Position numbers and translations under genes: made by a program
Origin: Paenibacillus sp. ACRRY
GTDB lineage: Bacteria; Bacillota; Bacilli; Paenibacillales; Paenibacillaceae
Direction: 5' to 3'
Assembly: GCF_022346995.1 (NCBI RefSeq)
Contig: NZ_JAKRNM010000002.1
Location: 744,001 to 808,000 of the forward strand
Length of the DNA: 64,000 bases
Shown here: positions 1-9,938 of the stretch, in pieces
How positions within the stretch are numbered: the first letter of the stretch is position 1
How the letters are laid out: the number at the start of each line of letters is the position of its first letter
Notes under the pieces: generated by a model
Told to the model about the DNA's origin: nothing
The model's database searches: none
The model's input: only the letters and a program-made list of their open reading frames with translations

Positions 1-42
1 TTGCTTGCGATTGCGGCGGAGCGCATTGCCGGGAGGAATTAA
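1..42 (+). CDS. 3' end of upstream gene, possibly coaBC (partial)
   Basis: The first 39 bases read as an open frame ending LLAIAAERIAGRN, with a TAA at 40-42. The last codons contain the GGGAGGAAT that serves as ribosome binding site for priA, so the two genes are tightly coupled. In Bacillus and relatives the gene before priA is coaBC (phosphopantothenoylcysteine decarboxylase/synthase), and an Ala/Glu/Arg-rich helix is a plausible C-terminus for it. The identity rests on gene order only; the reading frame is too short to assign by itself. Confidence 0.5.
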   Translation: MLAIAAERIAGRN

Positions 43-44
43 AT

Positions 45-2594
45 ATGGAGATCGCCAAGGTTATTGTCGATGTTCCGGTGAAACAGACCGATCGGCCCTT
101 TGATTATCTGGTGCCGGAATCGATGCGTGATTGGATTGAGATTGGCAGTCGGGTAGGCGTACCATTCGGACATCGAACCGTGCAGGGATTTGTGGTTAAT
201 CTTGTACCTCGTACCGGAACAGAATCCTTCAAGCTGAAGCCCATTCAGGAATTGTTGGACATCGTTCCGCCCTTGTCAGAAGATCTGGTGCAGCTCGCGG
301 AGTGGATGAGTGAGCGATATGCCAGCAACCGCATTTTGTCGTTGCAGGTCATGGTGCCGACTGCACTGAAAGGTAAAGCGGAACGATATATTTCCATTGG
401 GGATGCACTGGATGGACAGCAGGCAGGAACGCAGTCGGATGAAGATGTTCTCTTCGTGTGGGGAGAGGAGTCCACATCCGAAAAGGTGCAGCAGGACATT
501 ATACGTTTTGTTCAAAGTCGGGGGCAGGTGCCTCTGCAGCAATTGAGCCGGAAATACCCCAATCATGCCGCGTTGATCAAAAAGCTTCTGCTTAGTGGTG
601 TGTTGCTGGAGAGCCAGGCAATCAAGGACAAGCTGAACAAAAAAACAATGAAGGCTGTGGATTTGGCGGTAGATGCTTCTGCTGCGCAGGAGGCACTTGC
701 GTCTTTCCCGGCGAAGGCACAGCGGCAGAAGGAGGTTCTCGCCTTTCTGCTGGAAATGAAAGAGTTGCTGCCGATGCCGATGAAAGAATTGCTGGCTACG
801 CTTCAAGTGTCTGCGGCTACCGTCAAAGGGCTTGAGGAGAAAGGACTTCTTGTAACCGAAGACGTGGAAGTCTTTCGTGACCCTTACCAGGGCAGGAAGT
901 TTCGCGCCACTGAACCGCTTTCTCTCACTGCAGAGCAGCAGAACGTGTACGATAAAATTAATGGCCGATTACAGGAAAGGCGCCATGGCGTCTTTTTGTT
1001 ACATGGTGTAACAGGCAGCGGTAAGACCGAAGTATATCTGCAGACGATCCAGCAATGTATTGAACAGGATCGGCAGGCGATTGTTCTTGTTCCAGAGATT
1101 GCACTCACACCACAAATGGTTGAGCGGTTTAAAGGACGATTTGGAGACCAGGTTGCCGTCATGCACAGCCGTCTTTCGGGTGGAGAGCGTTATGATGAAT
1201 GGCGCAAAATTCGGGAAGGCCAAGTAAAGGTTGCCATTGGCGCACGTTCCGCTGTCTTTGCTCCATTTGACCGATTAGGTCTGATCATTATGGATGAGGA
1301 GCATGAGACCTCTTACAAACAGGAAGAAACGCCGAAATACCATGCCCGTGATGTAGCTGTAAAAAGAGCACAGCAGCATCAGGCTGTCGTGGTTTTGGGC
1401 TCCGCGACGCCTTCACTGGAAAGTTATTATGCCGCACGTTCGCAGAGCAATGATGATTTTGCTCCGCTGCTGCTGGAGATGCCTACTCGGGCACTCGGCA
1501 ACAATCTGCCGGATGTGCGGATCATTGATATGCGCGAAGAGTTGAAGGATGGCAACCGCTCGATGTTCAGCCGGGCTCTGCACAAGGGACTGGAGGAACG
1601 ATTGGAGCGTGGGGAGCAGACGGTTTTACTGTTGAACCGCCGAGGCTATTCCACGTTTGTCATGTGCCGCAGCTGCGGCTATGTGGCTGGTTGTCCCGAG
1701 TGTGATATTTCACTGACCTATCACCAGCGTTCAAACAATCTTCGGTGTCACTATTGCGGGTATGCGGAAGCTGCTCCCGAGGTATGCCCGGAATGTGGCA
1801 GTGAACATATCCGTTACTTTGGTACAGGTACGCAGCGAGTGGAGGAAGAACTGGCCAAGTTGTTCCCGGGAATCCGCGTTATCCGCATGGATGTGGACAC
1901 AACGACGGAGAAGGGGTCACATGAGAAACTTCTGAAGCAGTTCCGGGAGAAAAAAGCCGACGTGCTGCTCGGTACCCAGATGGTTGCGAAAGGGTTGGAT
2001 TTTCCGGATGTCACCCTTGTTGGTGTCATAACGGCAGACTCGGCACTGAACCTGCCCGATTTCCGGGCTGCCGAGAAAACCTTTCAGCTGTTGACCCAGG
2101 TGGCAGGCCGCGCGGGGCGCCATCAATTGCCTGGTGAGGTATTTGTGCAGTCCTATACGCCGGAGCACTATTCCATTGGACATGCAAGCCAGCATGATTA
2201 TGTTTCATTTGTGCGTGAGGAACTGCTTCATCGCCGCAATCTGCAATACCCGCCGTATTGCCGCCTGATTCTGGTGACCTTTTCGCATGAGCAATTGCCT
2301 GTACTGATCCGGCTGGCTGAAAATTACACACGTCTGTTGAAAGAACGTGCCAATGCAGCGGGCTGGCTGGGAAGCCTCGACCGTTTCAGTAACGATGCCT
2401 TCGACGTGCTTGGGCCTGTAGCCTCGCCCATTCCCCGGATCAAGAATAGATACCGATTCCAATGTATGATAAAATGGCGGGGGGATGTAGACGCCATCGG
2501 AATCGCTCTGGAGACGGCCCGGCGCATGGACGATGATGTTCAGGCGCAAAAACTGCTCATAAGTTTGGATGTAGACCCGCAAATGTTAATGTAA
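45..2594 (+). CDS. priA: Primosomal replication restart helicase PriA
   Basis: An 849-residue superfamily 2 helicase that reloads the replisome at stalled forks. The N-terminal ~110 residues form the 3'-end DNA-binding domain. The helicase core follows from about residue 290, with Walker A GVTGSGKTEVY, the DEEH box (IIMDEEHETSYK) and the motif around LGSATPSLES. The zinc-binding insert lies at about residues 545-595, with paired Cys in CRSCGYVAGCPEC, CHYC and CPECG. The C-terminal helicase part has the GTQMVAKGLDFP and QVAGRAGR motifs. Length and motif order are normal for the family. The ATG at 45 follows GGGAGGAAT. It opens the conserved priA-def-fmt-rsmB run. Confidence 0.97.
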   Translation: MEIAKVIVDVPVKQTDRPFDYLVPESMRDWIEIGSRVGVPFGHRTVQGFVVNLVPRTGTESFKLKPIQELLDIVPPLSEDLVQLAEWMSERYASNRILSLQVMVPTALKGKAERYISIGDALDGQQAGTQSDEDVLFVWGEESTSEKVQQDIIRFVQSRGQVPLQQLSRKYPNHAALIKKLLLSGVLLESQAIKDKLNKKTMKAVDLAVDASAAQEALASFPAKAQRQKEVLAFLLEMKELLPMPMKELLATLQVSAATVKGLEEKGLLVTEDVEVFRDPYQGRKFRATEPLSLTAEQQNVYDKINGRLQERRHGVFLLHGVTGSGKTEVYLQTIQQCIEQDRQAIVLVPEIALTPQMVERFKGRFGDQVAVMHSRLSGGERYDEWRKIREGQVKVAIGARSAVFAPFDRLGLIIMDEEHETSYKQEETPKYHARDVAVKRAQQHQAVVVLGSATPSLESYYAARSQSNDDFAPLLLEMPTRALGNNLPDVRIIDMREELKDGNRSMFSRALHKGLEERLERGEQTVLLLNRRGYSTFVMCRSCGYVAGCPECDISLTYHQRSNNLRCHYCGYAEAAPEVCPECGSEHIRYFGTGTQRVEEELAKLFPGIRVIRMDVDTTTEKGSHEKLLKQFREKKADVLLGTQMVAKGLDFPDVTLVGVITADSALNLPDFRAAEKTFQLLTQVAGRAGRHQLPGEVFVQSYTPEHYSIGHASQHDYVSFVREELLHRRNLQYPPYCRLILVTFSHEQLPVLIRLAENYTRLLKERANAAGWLGSLDRFSNDAFDVLGPVASPIPRIKNRYRFQCMIKWRGDVDAIGIALETARRMDDDVQAQKLLISLDVDPQMLM

Positions 2595-2762
2595 GCATGA
2601 TGCATCGTTTTCCAGGGACACTTCGTGTGATAAAGTTGGGAAAATGATTAGAGCAAAATGTGGATGTAAACAAGCGGTATAAACATAGATTAAAAACAAA
2701 GCAAACGATAATCAAAAGAATGATACCCAACATGAGTTTTGGGTTAGGAAGGTGCTTACAAC

Positions 2763-3251
2763 ATGTCGATTCGTATTATTGTTAAAGAACCAGATGAGGT
2801 GCTTCACAAAAGAGCCAAGGAAGTTACAAAAGTAACACCTAATGTACAAAAACTGCTGGATGATATGGCAGATACAATGTATGACGCTGAAGGTGTAGGC
2901 CTTGCAGCTCCTCAAGTAGGCATTTTGAAACGCTTGATTGTCATCGATGCCGGGGATGAACAGGGTCTCATCAAAATGATCAATCCTGAAATCATCGCAA
3001 GTGAAGGCGAACAATTTGGACCGGAAGGCTGTCTGAGTATTCCTGGGATTAATGGCGACGTTCGCCGTTTTGAGACAGTTACTGTTAAAGGCTTGGACCG
3101 CGAAGGCAATGAACTGATTATTACGGGCAGTGGTCTATTGTCCCGAGCATTCCAGCACGAGATTGATCATCTGGATGGTGTGCTCTTCACGGATATCGCC
3201 GAGAAGGTGTACGAAATTGCAGCCGATCAGACTGGACCGCGACGTAATTAA
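2763..3251 (+). CDS. def: Peptide deformylase
   Basis: A 162-residue metal-dependent hydrolase that removes the formyl group from the N-terminal Met of nascent proteins. All three family motifs are present: GVGLAAPQVG near residue 43, EGCLS (metal-binding Cys) near residue 91, and QHEIDHLDG (two metal-binding His and catalytic Glu) near residue 133. The ATG at 2763 follows GGAAGGTG. A 168-base gap separates it from priA, so it may have its own promoter. The fmt ribosome binding site overlaps its stop codon, pairing deformylase with the formyltransferase that makes its substrate. The gene runs the short type-1-like length rather than the longer Gram-positive type-2 form. Confidence 0.95.
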   Translation: MSIRIIVKEPDEVLHKRAKEVTKVTPNVQKLLDDMADTMYDAEGVGLAAPQVGILKRLIVIDAGDEQGLIKMINPEIIASEGEQFGPEGCLSIPGINGDVRRFETVTVKGLDREGNELIITGSGLLSRAFQHEIDHLDGVLFTDIAEKVYEIAADQTGPRRN

Positions 3252-3263
3252 GGAGTGATGGAT

Positions 3264-4217
3264 TTGAATATTGTTTTTATGGGAACCCCGGAATTTGCTG
3301 TTCCTTCTCTGGATATGCTCATCGCTGAGGGTTATAACGTGGTGGGTGTAGTAACCCAGCCCGATAAACCGCAAGGTCGCAAAAAAGTGCTCACGCCAAC
3401 GCCTGTTAAGGCTGCGGCTGAGCGCCACGGCCTGCCTGTATTTCAACCGGTAAAGCTGCGTGATCCTGAATCAGTAGCCAGATTGGCTGAATGGAAGCCT
3501 GATCTGATTGTCACTGCAGCATTTGGGCAGATTTTACCGAAGGCGGTATTGGATATGCCTGTACGGGGCTGTGTAAATGTGCACGGTTCTCTTTTGCCTA
3601 AATATCGTGGTGGTGCTCCAATTCAGCGCTCCATTATTAATGGAGAGTCTGTAACGGGAGTTACCCTGATGTTTATGGCAGAAGGTTTGGATACAGGGGA
3701 TATGATCTCTCGTGTGGAAGTGCCAATTACGGATGAGGATACCTCTGGCAGCATGTTTGTGAAGCTCAGTGATGCAGGCTCCAAGCTGCTGCAGGCAGAA
3801 ATGCCCCGTCTTATTGCAGGGGAAACCACGGCTGTCCCTCAGGATGAAGCCGAAGCTTCGTATGCCCGCAACTTGACTAGGGAAGACGAGAAAATAGACT
3901 GGAATCGAACATCCCGTGAACTCTATAACCAGATCCGTGGTCTTGTTCCGTTCTCTGGTGCATTTACGATGTGGGACGAGCAGGTGTTTAAGGTATGGGC
4001 TGCTGCGAATCCCAATCCAATGGGAACTTCAGAGACTGGAGCCAAAGGACAAGCTGAGCCTGGTACGGTGCTGCAGTTAAATGCATCCGGTATCGAGGTG
4101 CAGACGGGCGACGGTTCACTCTGGCTGACAGAAGTACAGCCGGCCGGCAAGAAAGCGATGAAGGCGGCTGACTTTGGCCGCGGCGGTACGCTGAAACCGG
4201 GCACGGTGTTACGATGA
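3264..4217 (+). CDS. fmt: Methionyl-tRNA formyltransferase
   Basis: Formylates Met on initiator tRNA using 10-formyl-THF. The N-terminal Rossmann domain begins NIVFMGTPEFAVPSL and has the folate-site signature VNVHGSLLPKYRGGAPIQ with the catalytic Asn/His/Asp set. The C-terminal OB-like tRNA-binding domain starts near residue 205. I chose TTG at 3264: AAGGAG ends at 3255, giving 8-base spacing, and the protein then begins MNIVFMGTP as in relatives. The GTG (3255) and ATG (3258) upstream lie on or against the ribosome binding site. The stop overlaps the rsmB start by 4 bases (ATGA). The C-terminal half has a slightly longer Ala/Gly-rich loop than usual. Confidence 0.95.
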   Translation: MNIVFMGTPEFAVPSLDMLIAEGYNVVGVVTQPDKPQGRKKVLTPTPVKAAAERHGLPVFQPVKLRDPESVARLAEWKPDLIVTAAFGQILPKAVLDMPVRGCVNVHGSLLPKYRGGAPIQRSIINGESVTGVTLMFMAEGLDTGDMISRVEVPITDEDTSGSMFVKLSDAGSKLLQAEMPRLIAGETTAVPQDEAEASYARNLTREDEKIDWNRTSRELYNQIRGLVPFSGAFTMWDEQVFKVWAAANPNPMGTSETGAKGQAEPGTVLQLNASGIEVQTGDGSLWLTEVQPAGKKAMKAADFGRGGTLKPGTVLR

Positions 4218-5713
4218 GTGAGAATAGATCCGGCAGATCCGTAGACAGTTCGAGCAGAGGTAAAGGTAAGCAGAACCGTCGCCCGAATCCAGGGAAACCG
4301 GGTGGTTCCAGTAACACTGTGGGCTCCCGAACCTCGGGAGAAGCTTCGCGTTCCCAACGACCCAAAACTTCTCCTCGCGCCCTTGCAGTGAAGGTGTTAA
4401 GTGCTGTGGAGCAGGATGGAGCCTACAGTAACCTGGAGCTCAATCGTCGTCTGAAAGAGGCTGATCTTAGTCCGGCAGATGCAGGGCTGGCAACTGAGCT
4501 GGTATACGGTACCATCGCAAGACTAAACACACTTGATTATTTCTTGGAACGTTTTGTGGCCAAAGGAATGGCCAAGCTCCAGCCATGGGTACGAAGTCTC
4601 CTTCGGATCAGCGTCTACCAGATGCTGTATCTGGATCGGATTCCGGAACATGCTGTTGTCAGTGAAGCCGTCAATCTGGCGAAGAAACTGGGTCACCAAG
4701 GAATTTCGGGCATGGTCAATGGCGTTCTGCGCAACATGATCCGTAACCGGGATGAATTGCGGATTCCGAATGATCTGCCAGCTGCTGAACGCATTGCACT
4801 GGAGCACTCTCATCCGCTGTGGATGGTTAAACGCTGGATGGGCCGATACGGTGAAGAGACAGCAGAAGCGATCTGCAAAGCCAATAATGAACCGCCAGCA
4901 GTGAGTGTCCGGGTAAATACGACCATGACCTCACGTGAGAAACTTATGCAAGAGATGGAGAGCACGGGTGCAGTGGTGGAACCTTCACGGTTAAGTCCTG
5001 ACGGCATTCTTGTACGCAGCGGCGGGAATATGGCACTAACGTCATGGTACCGGGATGGTCTGTTCTCGGTGCAGGACGAAAGTTCCATGCTTGTGGCAGA
5101 AGCGGTCGCACCTGAAGAAGGCCAAACCGTGCTGGACTGCTGTGCAGCTCCTGGCGGTAAGACAGCTCATATGGCCGAGAAAATGCAGGACCGTGGACGG
5201 ATTATTGCCAATGACGTGCATGCACATAAGCGTCAGCTTATCATGGATCAGGCAGACCGGTTGGGTCTGAGCTGTATCGATGCAGTAACCGGAGATGCAC
5301 TGGATCTGGATGAGCGTTATCCTCATGCTTCGTTCGACCGCATCCTTCTGGATGCACCTTGCTCAGGTCTCGGTGTCATTCGCCGGAAGCCGGATGTCAA
5401 ATGGACCAAATCACCTGAAGATATCGAAGATATCTCGGGACTGCAGCGAGAACTGCTGGACCGGGTTGCACCGCTGTTGAAGCCGGGCGGCGTTCTGGTG
5501 TACAGCACATGTACGATTGAGCCCGCAGAGAACGAACTTATGGTCGCTGACTTCCTGAAGCGCCATTCTGAGTACCAGGCCGTGGATTCTGCCTGGACCG
5601 GAACCGAGTTGGAAAAGTGGAATCGGGTGAACGGGGGAGTGCAGATTCTGCCCCAGTATGCACACAGTGACGGCTTCTTTATTGCGAGGCTGACACGTGC
5701 AGCCGATGAATAA
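4214..5713 (+). CDS. rsmB: 16S rRNA (cytosine-967 C5)-methyltransferase RsmB
   Basis: SAM-dependent m5C methyltransferase of 16S rRNA. After a basic, Ser/Gly/Arg-rich tail of about 50 residues comes an NusB-like RNA-binding domain (about 55-190; SPRALAVKVL, ATELVYGTIARLNTLDYF). The catalytic domain has VLDCCAAPGGKTAHMAEKM (SAM loop), DAPCSGLGVIRRKPD and the catalytic Cys in STCTIEPAENE. At 499 residues it is longer than the usual ~450, and the extra length is the disordered N-terminal tail. It overlaps fmt by 4 bases and is followed by a hairpin terminator. Confidence 0.95.
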   Translation: MSENRSGRSVDSSSRGKGKQNRRPNPGKPGGSSNTVGSRTSGEASRSQRPKTSPRALAVKVLSAVEQDGAYSNLELNRRLKEADLSPADAGLATELVYGTIARLNTLDYFLERFVAKGMAKLQPWVRSLLRISVYQMLYLDRIPEHAVVSEAVNLAKKLGHQGISGMVNGVLRNMIRNRDELRIPNDLPAAERIALEHSHPLWMVKRWMGRYGEETAEAICKANNEPPAVSVRVNTTMTSREKLMQEMESTGAVVEPSRLSPDGILVRSGGNMALTSWYRDGLFSVQDESSMLVAEAVAPEEGQTVLDCCAAPGGKTAHMAEKMQDRGRIIANDVHAHKRQLIMDQADRLGLSCIDAVTGDALDLDERYPHASFDRILLDAPCSGLGVIRRKPDVKWTKSPEDIEDISGLQRELLDRVAPLLKPGGVLVYSTCTIEPAENELMVADFLKRHSEYQAVDSAWTGTELEKWNRVNGGVQILPQYAHSDGFFIARLTRAADE

Positions 5714-5734
5714 ATCCATAGCACGCAAGGAAGG

Positions 5735-5766
5735 CCGCCGGGGGGAACTTCGGCGGATTTCTTTTG
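5735..5766 (+). terminator. Terminator-like hairpin after rsmB
   Basis: CCGCCG (5735-5740) pairs with CGGCGG (5751-5756) around a G-rich loop and is followed by ATTTCTTTT. The T tract is interrupted, so termination may be partial. Confidence 0.6.
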
Positions 5767-5793
5767 TAATGGGGTGCGGCTTGTGGGCCGAGG

Positions 5794-5802
5794 TGTTATA
5801 AT
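5794..5802 (+). promoter_or_regulatory. Extended -10 promoter for rlmN
   Basis: TGTTATAAT is a perfect extended -10 (TGnTATAAT) lying 66 bases before the first rlmN start and just after the rsmB terminator hairpin. No good -35 is visible, as is common for extended -10 promoters. Confidence 0.5.
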
Positions 5803-5867
5803 GCATGAAGTGCAAGACTCTAGGGCATACATGGATGTAAAGTGGTCTTTGTGATAGAATAGGAAGA

Positions 5868-6944
5868 ATGAAAAGAAAAGAAGGAATAGGTGTTGACAAC
5901 AAAATGAAACCTTTTATATATGATTTTTCCCTCGAAGAGCTGCAGCAATGGGCTGTTGAGAATGGGGAACCCGCTTTTCGCGGTGGTCAGATTTTCGACT
6001 GGATTTATGTGAAACGAGTAAATGATTTCAGTGAGATGACGAATCTGTCCAAGGCATTGCGCGAGAAGCTGACAGAGCAATTTGAATTTGTAACCCTTAC
6101 CGAAATTACAAAGTTTGAATCCAAGGATGGAACAGTGAAGTTCCTGTTCGGCCTTCATGATGATCATGCAATCGAAACAGTTATCATGAAACACAACTAT
6201 GGTAACAGCATCTGTGTAACGACACAGGTGGGCTGCCGGATCGGTTGTACATTCTGCGCGTCTACACTGGGCGGGCTGAAGCGTAACCTGACAGCAGGCG
6301 AGATTGTTGCTCAGGTCGTACAGGCTCAGAAGATTCTGGATGAGCGCGGCGAACGTGTTAGCAGTATCGTTATCATGGGTTCGGGCGAACCGTTTGAAAA
6401 CTACGAAGCAACAATGACTTTCCTGCGCATCATGATTCACGAAAAGGGCCTGAATATCGGTCAGCGCCACATCACGGTGTCCACAAGCGGAATTGTGCCA
6501 AACATCTACAAGTTTGCGGATGAAGATACGCAGATTAACCTGGCCATTTCCATCCATGCACCGAATGATGCGCTGCGTTCCAAATTGATGCCGGTAAACC
6601 GTCGTTTTCCTTTTGACGATGTGATGGAATCCCTTCGGTATTACCTGGCCAAAACGGGCCGGAGAATCACATTTGAATATGCACTTATCGGTGGCGTGAA
6701 CGATCAGCCGGAACATGCAGCGGAACTCGCGAGTGTGCTCAAGAACATGCTCTGCCACGTGAACCTGATCCCGGTCAATCACGTACCTGAACGCAAGTAT
6801 GTAAGAACATCGAGAAGCGACATTTTCAATTTTCAGAAGATTCTTTCGGAGCAGGGTGTTAATGTAACCATTCGTCGTGAACAGGGACATGATATTGCTG
6901 CCGCTTGCGGTCAGCTTCGTGCAAAGCATATGGAGTTGAGGTGA
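5868..6944 (+). CDS. rlmN: Dual-specificity 23S rRNA/tRNA adenine C2-methyltransferase RlmN
   Basis: Radical-SAM enzyme that methylates A2503 of 23S rRNA and A37 of some tRNAs at C2. The radical-SAM cluster motif is seen as C-x3-C-x2-C in [12 protein letters not shown] near residue 125. [16 protein letters not shown] carries the GEP motif, and the mono-Cys and C-terminal Cys regions ([27 protein letters not shown]) are intact. The start is uncertain: ATG 5868 has AGGA only 3 bases away, whereas ATG 5904 gives MKPFIYDF, closer to the family N-terminus, but with a spacing of about 13 from AATAGG. The gene is 7 bases upstream of stp. Confidence 0.94.
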   Translation: MKRKEGIGVDNKMKPFIYDFSLEELQQWAVENGEPAFRGGQIFDWIYVKRVNDFSEMTNLSKALREKLTEQFEFVTLTEITKFESKDGTVKFLFGLHDDHAIETVIMKHNYGNSICVTTQVGCRIGCTFCASTLGGLKRNLTAGEIVAQVVQAQKILDERGERVSSIVIMGSGEPFENYEATMTFLRIMIHEKGLNIGQRHITVSTSGIVPNIYKFADEDTQINLAISIHAPNDALRSKLMPVNRRFPFDDVMESLRYYLAKTGRRITFEYALIGGVNDQPEHAAELASVLKNMLCHVNLIPVNHVPERKYVRTSRSDIFNFQKILSEQGVNVTIRREQGHDIAAACGQLRAKHMELR

Positions 6945-6951
6945 GAACGTT

Positions 6952-7728
6952 TTGATCAAAACAGTTCATGTGAGCCATATCGGACGCGTGCGTTCGGTTA
7001 ATGAAGATTCAGCCTGGATCCGCAATCTGGAGACAGGGTATATACTGGGTATTGTCGCCGATGGCATGGGCGGGCATCTCGCTGGAGATACCGCCAGCCG
7101 TTTGGCAGTTGAGACATTGGTGCATGACCTGGGGACATTGGAACCGGGGCTGTCACACGCATCCTTGTCTGCTGCCCTCAGCGATGCTATTTTGCATGCC
7201 AATGAAGTGATATATCGGACTGCATCCGGAGATGACAAATACCACAACATGGGTACGACCGTGGTTGCTGCCCTGTTGAATGATGCAGAAGGTGTTATCG
7301 GTCATATCGGGGACAGCCGTGCTTACAAAATTGCAAACAAACAAGTGATCCAGTTAACGGAAGACCATACCCTGGTGAATGAATTGTTTAAAAATGGTCA
7401 GATCAGCAAGGAAGACGTATCACATCATCCGCGTCGCAACGTGCTGACTCGTGCTCTTGGAACAGATGCAGAAGTAAAAGTGGATCTGGATCCCATCAAG
7501 CTGGAAACAGGTGAAGTCCTGCTGTTGTGCAGTGACGGACTTAGCAATCTGGTCAGCAATGAACAGCTCGTTCAAGTGGCAGGGAATCAGGATCTACCGC
7601 TGGAAGAGCGTGCGGATCGACTGCTTCAGCTGGCTCTGCTGGCTGGTGGAGATGATAATATCACGGTTGCGCTGTTTGAAGCGCAGCAGGAAGGTTCCGT
7701 GGTGACGGAAACGGGGTGTGAATCATGA
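6952..7728 (+). CDS. prpC: PP2C-type Ser/Thr protein phosphatase (Stp/PrpC)
   Basis: Metal-dependent PP2C phosphatase that reverses phosphorylation by the PASTA kinase encoded next. The metal-binding motifs are all visible: VRSVNEDSAW (first Asp), VADGMGGHLAGD, GHIGDSRAYK, LCSDGLSNLV and GGDDNITV. The length of 258 residues is standard. The start is TTG at 6952 with GAGGTGAG about 7 bases upstream. It overlaps the kinase start by 4 bases (ATGA), so the two opposing enzymes are translationally coupled. Confidence 0.95.
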   Translation: MIKTVHVSHIGRVRSVNEDSAWIRNLETGYILGIVADGMGGHLAGDTASRLAVETLVHDLGTLEPGLSHASLSAALSDAILHANEVIYRTASGDDKYHNMGTTVVAALLNDAEGVIGHIGDSRAYKIANKQVIQLTEDHTLVNELFKNGQISKEDVSHHPRRNVLTRALGTDAEVKVDLDPIKLETGEVLLLCSDGLSNLVSNEQLVQVAGNQDLPLEERADRLLQLALLAGGDDNITVALFEAQQEGSVVTETGCES

Positions 7729-9938
7729 TAGGGCACCAGCTAGGTGGACGCTATGAAGTCATTGAGCGTGTTGGCGGTGGCGGCATGGCACTTGTGTACA
7801 AGGCACAGGATCTGCTTCTGAACCGGAATGTGGCGATCAAGGTGCTAAGACAGCAATTTGTACATGATGAGGAATTCATCCGACGTTTCCGTCGAGAAGC
7901 GCAGTCTGCTGCATCCTTGTCTCACCCCAATGTCGTCAGCATCTATGATGTAGGCCAGGAAGATGACGTTCATTATATTGTCATGGAATATGTAGAAGGC
8001 AAAAACCTGAATGAGATTATTAAAGAGCGGGCCCCGCTGCAGGTGGATGAAGCTGTTCGAATTGCTTCTCAAATTGCAGACGCCTTGGATCATGCACATC
8101 ATAATCAGATTATTCATCGGGATATCAAACCGCATAATATATTGATTGGCCGGAATGGACGTGTGAAGGTTACCGATTTCGGGATTGCCCGAGCGGTTAC
8201 CTCCACAACGATTACACAGACGGGTTCCGTAGTCGGTTCGGTGCATTATTTCTCACCAGAGCATGCCAAAGGTATTGTTACTGGCGAGAAGTCAGATTTA
8301 TATTCTCTCGGTATCGTACTCTATCAAATGCTGACTGGGCAGCTTCCGTTCCTCGGCGAGAGTCCGATCAGTGTTGCCTTGAAGCATCTGCAGGAAGAAT
8401 TTGATGAACCTCGCAAATTCAACCCGCTGATTCCGCAAAGTGTGGAAAATGTGATTTTGAAATCCATGCGAAAAAATCCGCAGGAGCGCTATCAGTCGGC
8501 TAAGGAAATGCAGAACGATCTGGAAACCTGTTTGATGCCGGAACGGCGTAATGAAAACAAGATCGACTTCCCGGATGAGGATGATGTGGATCAGACTCGT
8601 GTCATGCCTGCCATCAAACCGGAACCACGTGGGATTACTTCTACGGGCGCGGCTCCGGTTATGGAAGCGGACGAGGAGAACCATAAAGGCAAGCCCAAGA
8701 CAAAGAACTGGAAAAAACCCACACTTTTGATCTCATTGACTGTCCTAATTCTAATCGCCATGGTGGGTGTTGTGTGGTACGTCAAAGGCATGCTTGTTGT
8801 GCCTGAAGTGAAAGTGCCTAATGTCGTTAATCAGACTGAAGAGAAGGCGCGCCAGATGCTTCAGGATGAAGGTTTGGTTGTGAGCGATGATGTCATCCGG
8901 CAGTATAAGGAAGGTGTCGATCCCGGTATCGTATTCGAACAAAGCCGAAACGAAGGTGATGTGGTCAAGGAAGGTTCGGAAATTCAACTTAGTGTTGGAG
9001 CTGAAAAGGAGCTGACCAAAATGATCAGCGTTGAAGGTGATTCCTATGAGGATGCAGTCAAGGATCTGACGAATCTGGGAATCAGTGAGGATCGGATTAA
9101 GCGCAAAGATGACTATTCTAATGACGTTGCTTCAGGCATGGTTATTTCCCAGACACCTGGGGCCGATCAAGAATTTGATCCGGAACAAACCGAAATTGTC
9201 TTAACGGTTAGCAAAGGTGCGGAGACGGTGAAGATGCCTGAGCTGAAAAATCGTACCCGCAACGAAGCTGAGCAGTTGATCAAGTCCGCCGGCCTGGTTT
9301 TGGCTCAGGTTCAGGAAGAGTCAAGCTATACGATGGAGAAGGGGAAAGTGACCCAGCAATGGCCTGTGGAAGCTGGAGCCGATGTGAAACCTGGTGACAA
9401 AATCACCATTTTCGTCAGCACGGGTTATCCTCCTGAGGCATTGGAGTACTCCTTCAATATCAATGTTTCACCAAAAGAAGAAGGCAAAAACAGCAAGATT
9501 CGAATTACATTCGAAGATGCCCGCGGCAAGAATCAGGAATGGGGAACCCGGACCATTAAACAGTCCAATCAGGCCCTGACCATTCCGCTTGTTCTGGCTC
9601 CGAATGAGAATGGTGCTGTATCCGTATATCGTGATGGTCAATTCCTGGACACGTACGTGGTTACCTACGCTGAGGCGAAGAATGGTACCGTAATCGTGCC
9701 AACCATTGAGCCTGAGATTAGTAATCAGCCAGCACCACCAGCGAATGAGCCTGAAGAAGGCGGCGGTGGTGACGAGGGCAGCGTGGACGGCAACCAGGAA
9801 GGTGAACCTGAATCGACACCTGCCGACGGAGAAGAAGACAATGAAAGTGAAGATACGTCTGCCATGAATAATGGTAAGGATAAAGGTCATGGAAAAGATA
9901 AGAAGAGTGAAGTCGTAAACGCATCAAGCCGTCCGTGA
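7725..9938 (+). CDS. prkC: PASTA-domain Ser/Thr protein kinase PrkC
   Basis: Membrane eukaryotic-type kinase that senses muropeptides or cell-wall precursors. The kinase domain (about 1-275) has the glycine loop RVGGGGMALVY, ATP-anchoring Lys39, HRDIKPHN with catalytic Asp133 and DFG at Asp151. A single membrane helix lies at about 333-355, followed by three extracellular PASTA repeats at roughly 358-565 (VPNVVNQTEEKARQML is the first). Beyond them come an Ig-like stretch of about 80 residues and a long acidic Gly/Glu/Asp-rich tail ending in HGKDKKS. This tail makes the protein (737 residues) longer than the B. subtilis enzyme (~650). Its stop codon sits in the loop of a hairpin. Confidence 0.95.
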   Translation: MIGHQLGGRYEVIERVGGGGMALVYKAQDLLLNRNVAIKVLRQQFVHDEEFIRRFRREAQSAASLSHPNVVSIYDVGQEDDVHYIVMEYVEGKNLNEIIKERAPLQVDEAVRIASQIADALDHAHHNQIIHRDIKPHNILIGRNGRVKVTDFGIARAVTSTTITQTGSVVGSVHYFSPEHAKGIVTGEKSDLYSLGIVLYQMLTGQLPFLGESPISVALKHLQEEFDEPRKFNPLIPQSVENVILKSMRKNPQERYQSAKEMQNDLETCLMPERRNENKIDFPDEDDVDQTRVMPAIKPEPRGITSTGAAPVMEADEENHKGKPKTKNWKKPTLLISLTVLILIAMVGVVWYVKGMLVVPEVKVPNVVNQTEEKARQMLQDEGLVVSDDVIRQYKEGVDPGIVFEQSRNEGDVVKEGSEIQLSVGAEKELTKMISVEGDSYEDAVKDLTNLGISEDRIKRKDDYSNDVASGMVISQTPGADQEFDPEQTEIVLTVSKGAETVKMPELKNRTRNEAEQLIKSAGLVLAQVQEESSYTMEKGKVTQQWPVEAGADVKPGDKITIFVSTGYPPEALEYSFNINVSPKEEGKNSKIRITFEDARGKNQEWGTRTIKQSNQALTIPLVLAPNENGAVSVYRDGQFLDTYVVTYAEAKNGTVIVPTIEPEISNQPAPPANEPEEGGGGDEGSVDGNQEGEPESTPADGEEDNESEDTSAMNNGKDKGHGKDKKSEVVNASSRP